IMG/VR virus record: IMGVR_UViG_3300027733_000072
Coordinates: 1 to 50,850 of that record
Strand: one strand, 5' to 3'
Source of the DNA: a virus
DNA length: 50,850 bases
The notes below the pieces were generated by a model that was given only the letters and a program-made list of their open reading frames with translations, searched no databases and had not been told where the DNA came from. Each line of letters begins with the position of its first letter. Position 1 is the first letter of the stretch. Position numbers and translations under genes: made by a program. This document shows positions 7,464 to 15,216 of this stretch, in pieces.

Positions 7464-8687
7464 TTATATTATTTTTTGAAATTCTTTTTCTAAGTTTTTG
7501 TGGAAAATCTTTTCAACCACATCTCTATATTTTGTATTACAAATAATACTATCATGTATAGTTATTAAATTTACCTCAGGGTATATATACATGATCTCCT
7601 TTACAATTTTGTTAAAAATTAGATTGCTTTCTAAATTTTGAAGGTCATGTGCTAAAATTCTATAATCACCATGTTCTTTTTTGTAGATTTTGATAAATTC
7701 ATGTATTGTAGGAAATAATGATTTAAATAAATCATCACCTTTGCTTTTGAAGTTCTTACCAAAGAAAACCTTATAAATCATTTCTTTAACATTTTTTCTA
7801 TCTCTATACTTGGAATTATCCATTAAGTATTGATATAACTTACCATTATATGTCAAAAATTTGAAAAGTTCAAATTCATCAGTATTGACAATTATTAAAC
7901 CATCGGATTCTATTAACTTACAGAGAAATAATGGTTGACTATTTTTGATATCAATTTCACTGGTTTCTTCTCCATTAATAAGAAGACAATTTTTTCTAAT
8001 AAAAGATTTTAAAATAGTAAAATTTGTGTGCATTCTGCCATAGTTATCAAAGTGATAGAATATGTGTTTATCATTTATACATTCAACACTATACTTATTT
8101 CTATTATAGATATCTACATCTTGTAGAGTTGAATCTAAGAAAAATATAGCCTTATCAAATTGAATTTGAACATGAAATAAATCATCAACTAATTTTCTCT
8201 TTACATCTGGATTGATTGTATTACTGTCTATATCTTGTTTCTCAATTAAAGATACAGCATTCTTGTATTTCTTTAATAGGATTGAATCCTCATTTTTATA
8301 TCGAGTGATTTTACCATTAATAATCTTTTCATTTAATTTATAAATTCTGGCATTTTTACCTTTTTGGTGCTTTTTTACTAGTTTAAGAATGTCTTTAGAA
8401 ACAAGATAGTCCATATAATAGTTATATAGATAACCATATTTTTCTTTAAGAACTACTGATGATAGATTAAATAAGTTATCTTTCTTGAAGTAATATTTAA
8501 GTAATAAATTGTGTGTGATATCAATTAGATAAGCTGTTTTAAGCTTAGTTTCTTTGTATGTGAAGTTTTTATTAAGAGATTCTTGAATTAGAAGTTCGGG
8601 TAGAAATTGAACACTGTATCTTTTTGACTCTAACTTTTTTCTTATGTTGTATTTAGATTTCGGTTTATACTCTTTTACTTGGATCAT
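7464..8687 (-). CDS. Divergent polymerase of the family-A / single-subunit RNA polymerase superfamily
   Basis: A 407-residue protein with a palm-domain motif set at its C-terminal half. NYGRMHT (R218) matches the GR element before motif A. Motif A is EIDIKNSQPLFL (D246), comparable to DYSQIELR of Pol I. Motif B is RKNVKEMIYKVFFG with R297, K301, F309, G310: exactly the R-x3-K-x7-(Y/F)-G spacing of Pol I and T7 RNA polymerase. Motif C is ITIHDS (H378, D379), closest to the IHDS of T7-type RNA polymerases. Residues 1-200 are unlike known exonuclease or promoter domains. Template and product type (DNA or RNA) cannot be decided from sequence. Confidence 0.7.
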   Translation of the reverse strand: MIQVKEYKPKSKYNIRKKLESKRYSVQFLPELLIQESLNKNFTYKETKLKTAYLIDITHNLLLKYYFKKDNLFNLSSVVLKEKYGYLYNYYMDYLVSKDILKLVKKHQKGKNARIYKLNEKIINGKITRYKNEDSILLKKYKNAVSLIEKQDIDSNTINPDVKRKLVDDLFHVQIQFDKAIFFLDSTLQDVDIYNRNKYSVECINDKHIFYHFDNYGRMHTNFTILKSFIRKNCLLINGEETSEIDIKNSQPLFLCKLIESDGLIIVNTDEFELFKFLTYNGKLYQYLMDNSKYRDRKNVKEMIYKVFFGKNFKSKGDDLFKSLFPTIHEFIKIYKKEHGDYRILAHDLQNLESNLIFNKIVKEIMYIYPEVNLITIHDSIICNTKYRDVVEKIFHKNLEKEFQKII

Positions 8688-8814
8688 ACAATTATAATGT
8701 AATTTACCGAAATTGTTTTTAATATTTTATTTAAGATTTTAGTCAACTTTTCTCTTCTCTTATATTTCAATAAAATACTCCAATTATTTGGTTTTGATAT
8801 AAGAGCAGATGGCA

Positions 8815-8988
8815 TTAAATTTTAGATAATATTTTTTTAATTCGGTGTCTTCTAACTGTTAATAAAACAAGTAAACTCTCCAATCTTTGGACTAAATCAA
8901 TCCCGTGTTGTTTCTCTAAGTCTTCAATCATAGTTTTTGTTACAGTTGCATTTACTGTAAATAATTCGCCTATATTACTTTTTTTCAT
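8815..8988 (-). CDS. Small hypothetical protein (57 residues)
   Basis: Begins MKKSNIGELFTVNATVTK and overlaps the end of the upstream gene by 14 bp, typical of the tight packing here. It is basic at the C-terminus (TVRRHRIKKILSKI) and contains a predicted helix DLEKQHGIDLVQRLESLL. Possibly a small nucleic-acid binding protein; no family recognised. The 126 bp after its stop up to the polymerase-like gene hold nothing recognisable. Confidence 0.6.
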   Translation of the reverse strand: MKKSNIGELFTVNATVTKTMIEDLEKQHGIDLVQRLESLLVLLTVRRHRIKKILSKI

Positions 8989-10282
8989 ATTCTCCCTTTC
9001 CGCCTTTGTTACCTTTCTTCTTTTCTTCTTTACCTTTTTCTAATTCGGTATATACATCTGGGTAAACATTTTCTTCCGCATCCACATCATATTTAACATC
9101 AAACCATTGTGAGAAGTCAATTAGTCCACTTCTGGTTAATTCAATCTCACTTTTTTTGTTAAAGAATTCATCAATTTTTTCTTGTATCATTTGTACAAAA
9201 TTGTTAAATATGTTAATTGTTCCTTCTGTGAATACGCCAATTGGTTTCTTTCTCTTCTTATTGAAACTACCTAAAATTACTTTGAAAATATATTCAAACT
9301 TTTTATCCTCTGAAATGAATTGTTTAGTCATTTTATTTGGAATCAACTCTGTGTTAATTCTAAATTTATCTTTATCAAAGAATTCGGGTACAGTAAATTG
9401 AAAATTAGCAATATCATCTTTTACTTCCGATAAGTACATATTGAATAACTTACAAATTAAATAGATATAAACTTCATCTCTTTTATTTCCCTTTACTTTA
9501 ATTTGATTAAAGTCTATTGATTGACAGAAATTCAAGAAATTAACTAATATAAGTGTGTAAATTTCAACAAAGTCTGTTGAGTTTGTGTCCGATATTCTTT
9601 TATATAATGGATTCAAAATTTCAAATGATACATCTTTACCATCAATTCTTATTATTAACTTCTCAACATTTTTTTGAAAGTCTTCATTCATCAAAAATGA
9701 ATTTTGAGTTTGTGGACTTAATATTTTATAGAAGAAGTAAGAAAATGACTTCTCGCCAAATACATATTCTAAGTCTGACTCACTTGTGTTTAAGAAATAT
9801 TTAATTGCTTCTATAACTTTTTCATTTAGTTTGCCTTTGAAAATTACCGGAATTACATCAACATCAAGTAATCTAGCATATTCTTCTAATTCATCAATGG
9901 TATAATCAAATTTGTTACCTTTGCAGATAGAAGTTAAGACTAAATTATTTTTAGGAACTCTATTGTATTCAATATTTGCTGGTTGATTATCTGGGAAAAA
10001 TTCAAAACAAAACCACCATTTTTTATTAATCAATCCTTTAACTCTGTTATCAAGATTATTAAAAAAGCTAATAGCATTATTATAATAATTTTGCATAGCT
10101 AAATCAATCATATTGATAGGATCCGATGATAATGATTTTGATTTAATTGTAAAATTGGAACCATTCCAGTTTACATATATTTTACTACCTTGTATATCTT
10201 CAAATATTATTATCTCATTATTAAAGATATCATTTAATACAGACTCGTCTTGAATTTCGTTAAGTTTCATTAGTTTAGACAT
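8975..10282 (-). CDS. Ligase/nucleotidyltransferase-like protein, probably degenerate
   Basis: A 435-residue protein. The segments IYVNWNGSNFTIK (35-47) and WWFCFEFFPDNQPANIEYN (89-107) resemble motif I (K-x-D/N-G) and motif III of ATP-dependent RNA/DNA ligases found in large phages. The position of the nucleophilic lysine is N38, so adenylylation would not be possible if the alignment is right. The middle is helical and the C-terminus is a lysine/glutamate/glycine tail. It could be an inactive ligase-like scaffold or a different phage family. A 57-codon gene follows with overlap. Confidence 0.5.
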   Translation of the reverse strand: MSKLMKLNEIQDESVLNDIFNNEIIIFEDIQGSKIYVNWNGSNFTIKSKSLSSDPINMIDLAMQNYYNNAISFFNNLDNRVKGLINKKWWFCFEFFPDNQPANIEYNRVPKNNLVLTSICKGNKFDYTIDELEEYARLLDVDVIPVIFKGKLNEKVIEAIKYFLNTSESDLEYVFGEKSFSYFFYKILSPQTQNSFLMNEDFQKNVEKLIIRIDGKDVSFEILNPLYKRISDTNSTDFVEIYTLILVNFLNFCQSIDFNQIKVKGNKRDEVYIYLICKLFNMYLSEVKDDIANFQFTVPEFFDKDKFRINTELIPNKMTKQFISEDKKFEYIFKVILGSFNKKRKKPIGVFTEGTINIFNNFVQMIQEKIDEFFNKKSEIELTRSGLIDFSQWFDVKYDVDAEENVYPDVYTELEKGKEEKKKGNKGGKGEYEKK

Positions 10283-10339
10283 AAGCTTTATAGTTGAAAG
10301 TTAAATTTTTGTTTTTAAGTAACTTTTATTGTCCTTCAA

Positions 10340-10351
10340 TTTAATATATAT
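10340..10351 (+). promoter_or_regulatory. Late-promoter-like element TTTAATATATAT
   Basis: Lies 5 to 16 nt before the ATG at 10357 and opens the plus-strand cluster that runs to the tmRNA. Same core as the element at 277. Confidence 0.5.
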
Positions 10352-10356
10352 AAAAT

Positions 10357-10464
10357 ATGAAGAACGCCAAAATCAAAAAATTTACCGAGCTATCTAAAGA
10401 TATAGAACAAAATCTACTTGAAGTTGATATTGAAAGTTTAAAATCTGGAGAATTTGAAATATAA
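10357..10464 (+). CDS. 35-residue peptide gene with capsid-targeting-like N-terminus
   Basis: Reads MKNAKIKKFTELSKDIEQ and ends EFEI. A late-promoter-like element ends five bases before the ATG. The N-terminus fits the recurring basic-hydrophobic start found on many proteins here. Very short, so the coding call depends on the promoter, the start context and the tight spacing to the next gene. Confidence 0.45.
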   Translation: MKNAKIKKFTELSKDIEQNLLEVDIESLKSGEFEI

Positions 10465-10469
10465 CGGCC

Positions 10470-10586
10470 ATGATAAAAAAACCTGGCCATTCAATGACAT
10501 CGCCTGCAACACAAGCGGTGATAAAATTAAGAATAGTTGATATATATCAAGGGTTATCATATTTAAATAAAGTTATAAATAAATGA
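10470..10586 (+). CDS. 38-residue peptide gene coupled to NFACT-R gene
   Basis: Starts MIKKPGHSMTSPATQAVI five bases after the preceding stop and ends in ATGA overlap with the NFACT-R gene at 10583. Its main role may be to deliver ribosomes to that start codon (translational coupling). No family recognised. Confidence 0.45.
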   Translation: MIKKPGHSMTSPATQAVIKLRIVDIYQGLSYLNKVINK

Positions 10587-11656
10587 GGTATATAAAAGAA
10601 TATAATGAATATCACCCAAATGAAGATACGGTTAAGAGATGGTGTGACTATTTAGATAATAATTATCCAATCAAACATGATAGTGATAAATTTATAGTGA
10701 TAGATGATAAATCATATTTTTTAACTGGAATTTTATTTAATAAAGGTAGATTGGTCAATAAAATATTTTCGGATATATTCTATTCAGATAAAATGAGTGG
10801 TTCGAAAATAGATAGACCAAGTTTGAGAAAGGCTATTAAAAATTGGGTTGATATAAATAGTGATAAATCCGTAAATGAAAATTTAGATAAATTAAATTTT
10901 AAGCCTATTATAGAAAGTTTAAGTAATCAAAAAAAAGAATACTACTATCGAATATCAGCTCCTAAATATAATGAATCGGTTGAATATGATGAAAATCCAT
11001 ATAATATGTTAAATAAAATTCGCAATTTAATTTCACCGAGTAATCCAATTTATAAATCAGTAAATAACGATGATAATGTAATATCATTTACTGTTAATAA
11101 AAAGGTATTAGATGATTATCCTGATCGAATGCGTGGTGATGATTTAAGCATTAAGTTTATAAAGGATGAATATTTTAGAGTAAAATATATTAGTAGAAAT
11201 GCTTTTAACTTTAAGTACTTCGAGTGTGACCAATTTGAAGGTCTTATTCAGTTACTTAAAGATATGGGATTAAAATTAAATGAAAGAGTTATGGAATCTA
11301 AATTAGATAGACCAAATTATAAAAAATTGGATATTGATGGATTTATAGTATATCAAGGAAAAGACGCTAAATCAAACGATTATGTGACATTTGAATTATC
11401 AGATGATGAAGACTATTGGTTACATGCTCATAACTTCCCAGGATCACATTTATTAATAAAAATAAAAGATAAATTACCACAAATTGAAACTATTAAAAAA
11501 GTAGCTGAACTCGCTGCTAAAAACTCAAAAGCTCCTAATGGAGATGTTGTAGTAGTTTGGTGTAAAAAGAAATTTGTAAAAAAGGAAATATCAATGAATA
11601 TTGGTCAAGTAAAAGTTGATTACATTAATTCAAATAAAATAACTATTGTAAAATGA
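10583..11656 (+). CDS. NFACT-R (DUF814, RqcH-type) domain protein
   Basis: A 357-residue protein. Residues about 245-357 form an NFACT-R domain: GKDAKSND (259-266; family GRN/K-x-x-QND), YWLHAHNFPGSHLLI (278-292; family DLWLH...PGSH), AAKNSKAPNGDVVVVW and GQVKVDY near the end. In bacteria this domain is part of RqcH, which binds obstructed 50S subunits and recruits tRNA-Ala for C-terminal Ala tailing. The NFACT-N and coiled-coil parts of RqcH are absent; residues 1-240 are an unrecognised domain starting MRYIKEYNEY, which fits the head-targeting pattern. The last 20 codons are duplicated at the end of the next gene, the mark of a homing-endonuclease insertion. The tmRNA lies 3.2 kb downstream. 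Confidence 0.82.
   Translation: MRYIKEYNEYHPNEDTVKRWCDYLDNNYPIKHDSDKFIVIDDKSYFLTGILFNKGRLVNKIFSDIFYSDKMSGSKIDRPSLRKAIKNWVDINSDKSVNENLDKLNFKPIIESLSNQKKEYYYRISAPKYNESVEYDENPYNMLNKIRNLISPSNPIYKSVNNDDNVISFTVNKKVLDDYPDRMRGDDLSIKFIKDEYFRVKYISRNAFNFKYFECDQFEGLIQLLKDMGLKLNERVMESKLDRPNYKKLDIDGFIVYQGKDAKSNDYVTFELSDDEDYWLHAHNFPGSHLLIKIKDKLPQIETIKKVAELAAKNSKAPNGDVVVVWCKKKFVKKEISMNIGQVKVDYINSNKITIVK
11594..11656 (+). repeat. Recoded 3' end of NFACT-R gene, copy 1
   Basis: Encodes MNIGQVKVDYINSNKITIVK. The same peptide with substitutions is encoded at 12562-12627. Synonymous changes are frequent, so the DNA is more diverged than the protein. Confidence 0.7.
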
Positions 11657-12627
11657 ATTTTGTAGATTTTAAAATAGCATCGAATACTATATTTAATAAT
11701 AAATATGATTACACAAAGTCAATTTTCATTAATTTAAAGGTACCTATTATGATATCATGTCCAAAACATGGAGATTTTAAAAAAATGCCATATCAACATA
11801 TCAACAGAAAAAGTGGATGTAATTTATGTTATAAAGAAAATAGAAAAAATAATAAATCACATAGAATTTATTTTAAGGATATTTTAATAGAATTTAGAAA
11901 AGTGCATGGATATAAATATGAGTATAATGAATTATCATATATTAATACATTAACAAAAATTGAAATAACTTGTAAAAAACATGGTATATTCAAGCAGACC
12001 CCAAAACAACATAAAAATGGATATGGATGTCAGATATGTGGTGGTTCTAAAAAGTTATCCAATGATGATTTCATAAACAATAGTAAAAATATACATGGTG
12101 ATAAATATGATTATTCAATTACTAAATATGTAAATATTAACACAAAAGTAAAAATAATATGTAATAAACATGGTGAATTTTATAAAGTGCCAAAATTACA
12201 TTTGAGTGGAAGTGGTTGTCAAAAATGTAATATTAGTTCTGGTGAGAATTTAATATTAAATATTTTAGAAAAATATAAAATAGAGTATATCTATCAAAAA
12301 AAATTTGACAATTGTAAATTCATTAAAAGTTTATTTTTTGATTTCTATATACCTAAGTATAATATTTGTTTAGAGTTTGATGGTGAACAACATTTTAAGC
12401 CAATTGATCCGTGGGGTGGATATAAAAATTTAGATGTTATTAATAAAAGAGACAATATTAAAAACAATTGGTGTTTAGAAAACAATATAATTTTGTTTAG
12501 ATTTTCAGATAAGAAAACTTTAGAAGATGATATGATAGAAAAATTCATATTAAAAATAGGTATGAATCCTGGACAAGTTAAGGTTGATTATAACAATGCT
12601 TATGAAATAACCGTATCTAAAAAATAA
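11653..12627 (+). CDS. Homing endonuclease: DUF723-type zinc repeats plus EDxHD/Vsr-like nuclease
   Basis: A 324-residue protein. Three repeats of about 60-70 residues each have KYDY/KYEY, a C-x-K/P-K-H-G segment and a closing CxxC (C36/C56/C59, C107/C126/C129, C170/C189/C192), as in DUF723 DNA-binding ribbons. The nuclease domain has FDFYIP (D230) and LEFDGEQHF (E241, D243, H247), the pattern of Vsr-like EDxHD homing endonucleases such as I-Bth0305I. Residues 304-324 are not nuclease: they repeat the NFACT-R C-terminus. Start overlaps the upstream stop by ATGA. It uses the AT-richest codons of the area, a sign of mobility. The target is probably the intact NFACT-R gene at this spot. Confidence 0.85.
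   Translation: MNFVDFKIASNTIFNNKYDYTKSIFINLKVPIMISCPKHGDFKKMPYQHINRKSGCNLCYKENRKNNKSHRIYFKDILIEFRKVHGYKYEYNELSYINTLTKIEITCKKHGIFKQTPKQHKNGYGCQICGGSKKLSNDDFINNSKNIHGDKYDYSITKYVNINTKVKIICNKHGEFYKVPKLHLSGSGCQKCNISSGENLILNILEKYKIEYIYQKKFDNCKFIKSLFFDFYIPKYNICLEFDGEQHFKPIDPWGGYKNLDVINKRDNIKNNWCLENNIILFRFSDKKTLEDDMIEKFILKIGMNPGQVKVDYNNAYEITVSKK
12562..12627 (+). repeat. Original 3' end of NFACT-R gene fused to the endonuclease, copy 2
   Basis: Encodes MNPGQVKVDYNNAYEITVSK plus one Lys. It keeps the P-G-x-V typical of the NFACT-R family, so it is probably the ancestral end, displaced by insertion of the endonuclease gene. Confidence 0.7.
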
Positions 12628-12636
12628 TATATACAA

Positions 12637-14280
12637 GTGAAGGCAGTTTATTTGACTAAAGGAGCATTAGATATTTTTGATGAAATGGGATATTCACATT
12701 TCTTTAGAAAAATAATAAACGGTCTTCAAGCTTCAATGAATAGAAGTGATGTTCCTTCTTCACAAAGAGTGACTTTGGGAAAAGAAAATATGACTTCTGA
12801 TTTATTAAAGCAAGTTTTAGGAAATGATTATGTGAATGAAGATGATTTAGAAGCATTTGTACACATCTTCAATGAAAAGGCTAATAAAAAGGAAACAAAA
12901 AAAGAAATGGGATTTTACAAAAACCAACAAATAGAACAACAAAGTGGTCCAACTTTAATTAAGTTCACTGATGATTTCTGGCAAATGCTAGATAAGATAA
13001 GACCTGGTAGTGATATTGTTTGGGATTTATACTCTTTGGATTCTAACCCAGATATTAAAAATGTAATGGGTATTACAGAATTAGACATTTCGGATAAAGA
13101 ATGGTATTTTGATATTAAGACCGGATCTAAACCTGGTCAAATTAAAGTGGCTCAGTTTATTAGATACTTCTTCAAAGAAAAGTTTACACAAGACCAAATT
13201 TTTAAATTTACACAATCTTATAATAAAATTATTGGCAAAATATCGGGTAAAGAGTCTAAAGTTGGTAACCTAATTACACCAAGAGAGTTTAAGTACGAAC
13301 CAAGTAATGTTAGAGAAACATTTATTTCACTTGTTACCGAAACTTATCCGATGGGACATGAGGAAGAAGTTGTTCCTTTTATAACACCTGGATTAACAAG
13401 AGATAAATATGGTAATTATTACACAATAATTGGTAACTCCGATACCGCTTTTACTTGTCACCTAGATACTGCTTCTAGAACAAAAGATAAAGTTGGATTA
13501 GTTGGATATAAAAAAGATGGTCAAGATTTTATAATGACGGATGGTACTTCTATCTTAGGAGCTGATGATAAATCAGGAGTTGCTATTCTTATGTATATGA
13601 TTGATAAACAAATACCCGGTGTATATTGGTTCTTCTATGGTGAAGAAAGAGGTGGTGTTGGTTCTGGTAAAGTTGCAATGGACTATGATTCGTATGAATT
13701 TATGAAGGGTATTAAGAAAATGGTATCTTTTGATAGAAGAAATTACTATTCGGTAATCACATCACAGATGGGTATTCCTTGTTGTTCTAATGAATTTGCA
13801 GAGTCTCTTTGTAAAGAATTAAATAAAAGTGGATTGAAATTAAATTTAGATCCAACTGGTGTATTTACGGATTCTGCTAATTTTATTGATATGATTGGAG
13901 AGTGTACTAACGTATCGGTTGGTTATTTTAATGAACACACAGATGATGAATTGCAAAATATTACTTATTTAGAAAGATTGGCTCAAGCTTGTGTAGCAGC
14001 TAATTGGGATAAATTAGAGGTTAAAAGAAAGATCGGATTTGATGATGCAATTGCTAGAAAGTATAATAGATTAATCAAGCAATTTAAGAAATCAATTTTC
14101 TATAATGTTGATAGTATAAAAGGTGAGAATGGTAAATTAGTTATTGATTTAGAAATAAATGATAATGATATTAATCACTTCTATAAAGACTTAACACAAT
14201 TACAACAATTGTTTACTACATATAAATTAGATCCAGATATTAAATTCTACGATGATCATATAAAAATAGAACTTGAATAA
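12637..14280 (+). CDS. Zinc peptidase of the M20/M28/M42 type (copy 2) with two N-terminal phage modules
   Basis: A 547-residue protein starting at GTG. Residues about 220-460 are the peptidase: TCHLDTA (H275, D277), GADDKSG (D310), GEE (E336, E337), SFDRR (D366), NEHT (H434). All metal positions seen in copy 1 are kept and the two are clear paralogues. Residues 1-85 and 105-200 are two copies of a module also found at the N-terminus of the three large proteins at 18516, 22639 and 30966 (pattern: hydrophobic-T/S-x-x-F...LDKI, then DISD, then a helix with FTQDQIFKF). A C-terminal helical region follows. It overlaps the next gene by one base. Confidence 0.8.
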   Translation: MKAVYLTKGALDIFDEMGYSHFFRKIINGLQASMNRSDVPSSQRVTLGKENMTSDLLKQVLGNDYVNEDDLEAFVHIFNEKANKKETKKEMGFYKNQQIEQQSGPTLIKFTDDFWQMLDKIRPGSDIVWDLYSLDSNPDIKNVMGITELDISDKEWYFDIKTGSKPGQIKVAQFIRYFFKEKFTQDQIFKFTQSYNKIIGKISGKESKVGNLITPREFKYEPSNVRETFISLVTETYPMGHEEEVVPFITPGLTRDKYGNYYTIIGNSDTAFTCHLDTASRTKDKVGLVGYKKDGQDFIMTDGTSILGADDKSGVAILMYMIDKQIPGVYWFFYGEERGGVGSGKVAMDYDSYEFMKGIKKMVSFDRRNYYSVITSQMGIPCCSNEFAESLCKELNKSGLKLNLDPTGVFTDSANFIDMIGECTNVSVGYFNEHTDDELQNITYLERLAQACVAANWDKLEVKRKIGFDDAIARKYNRLIKQFKKSIFYNVDSIKGENGKLVIDLEINDNDINHFYKDLTQLQQLFTTYKLDPDIKFYDDHIKIELE

Positions 14281-14789
14281 TGAAACTAAAAAACTATAAA
14301 GAACTTCTAAATGAAGAACGCGGAGAAGAGGATGAATTTGATAATACATCAGATAGCTCTGATTTTGGTGATAGTGAATACTATGGTGGGGAAGATGAAG
14401 AGTCTATGTATGATGATGAGAATGATTATGATGACGAAGATGAAGAAGACTACGCTCGTAGAGACAATGATCCAACATCCGATGATGTTTTAGAACATTT
14501 AGCTTCTTTAATTAGGCAAATGATTAAGTTGGCTAATATTGAGAACTATTATGTTACTACTGATGGATATGATTTAAGTATTCAGTTTGTTTTGAACAAA
14601 ACTGAGAGATTTAATAAATTAATGAAAATTATGGGTTTATTGAAGAAGTTAACAACTGATACACTTATTCAATATGAATCCGAAATGGATTTATGGGAAA
14701 CTAAAGAAGGTCATCCATTATTAACTGTTGATTTTTACTATGATAGTAAAAAGAGTGGTTCATTTAAGAAAGATGATGTTCCATTTTAA
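14280..14789 (+). CDS. Acidic hypothetical protein with head-targeting-like N-terminus
   Basis: A 169-residue protein. MKLKNYKELLNEE fits the N-terminal pattern of T4 internal head proteins, with E at the expected cleavage place. Residues 14-65 are an extreme run of Asp, Glu, Ser and Tyr. Residues 70-169 form a compact alpha/beta domain (IRQMIKLANIENYYVTTDG). Such an acidic stretch could mimic DNA or keep the protein unfolded. Starts on the last base of the peptidase stop codon (TAATG). Confidence 0.65.
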   Translation: MKLKNYKELLNEERGEEDEFDNTSDSSDFGDSEYYGGEDEESMYDDENDYDDEDEEDYARRDNDPTSDDVLEHLASLIRQMIKLANIENYYVTTDGYDLSIQFVLNKTERFNKLMKIMGLLKKLTTDTLIQYESEMDLWETKEGHPLLTVDFYYDSKKSGSFKKDDVPF

Positions 14790-14810
14790 TTTTTAAAAAA
14801 TTAAACTTTT

Positions 14811-14841
14811 TTTGATTTTTAGGATATTATATATATCTTTG
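14811..14841 (+). promoter_or_regulatory. Bacteroidetes-type promoter of the tmRNA
   Basis: TTTG at 14811-14814, then 19 bp, then TATCTTTG at 14834-14841: an exact match to the Bacteroidetes primary sigma consensus (TTTG, about 19-20 bp, TAnnTTTG). The tmRNA 5' end follows 17 bases later, leaving room for a short leader removed by RNase P. Confidence 0.8.
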
Positions 14842-14857
14842 TAAAAGTAATTAACAC

Positions 14858-15210
14858 GGGGGTGATTAGTATTGATTCGTAGGGTAAGGTTAATTATGCA
14901 GGCATCGGATGATATCTAACCGATTAAATCACGGTATCAAACGCTTTAAACGGCAAAACAACTGAAGTAGCAGGCAAAGAAGATTTAGTATTTGCTCTAC
15001 GCAACAACATCTTAAAGGCAAACGAAGTAGCTGTATTAGCTTAATAGGTTTCCAACAGTAAGAACTCTGTAAAAGTTCCGAGAAAGTTTAGGTTTGAAAC
15101 TCGTAAAAATAAAAATTTATATTTTGAAGAATTTAGAAAAATTCTCTAAGCCTGTGAATGAATAATTTGCGTTAACTAAGGAAGACTCGGTTTCGTCACC
15201 GACACCTCCA
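14858..15210 (+). ncRNA. ssrA: tmRNA (SsrA RNA), phage-encoded
   Basis: The 5' GGGGGTG pairs with 3' CACCTCC (15203-15209) as a 7 bp acceptor stem. The third pair is G-U, the identity element for alanyl-tRNA synthetase. GATTCGTAGGG follows the 5' strand, as in known tmRNAs (GATTCGACGGG). Long-range helix P2 pairs AATTAT GCAGGC (14892-14903) with GCCTGT and ATAATT (15150-15167). The T-arm is TCGGT/ACCGA around TTCGTC, a six-base loop, one shorter than usual. CCA is not encoded (ACAA follows the stem). It rescues stalled ribosomes by adding a tag and releasing the mRNA. Own promoter and terminator flank it. Confidence 0.88.
14952..15044 (+). other. tmRNA tag reading frame, unusually long
   Basis: If translation resumes at GGC (14952), directly after TTAAAC, the tag is 30 residues: begins GKTTEVAGKEDLVF, ends ILKANEVAVLA, then TAATAG. 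A GCT resume codon at 14943 would give 33 residues. Usual tags have 8-15 residues and end in ALAA; here the end is AVLA, still small and hydrophobic. Which codon is used cannot be decided by reading. Confidence 0.65.
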
Positions 15211-15216
15211 CAAATC

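Noticed and set aside
13120-13160. Third copy of the NFACT-R tail (PGQIKV) inside the peptidase
   Set aside because: Only five residues match, and the segment fits better as part of the module shared with the large paralogues.
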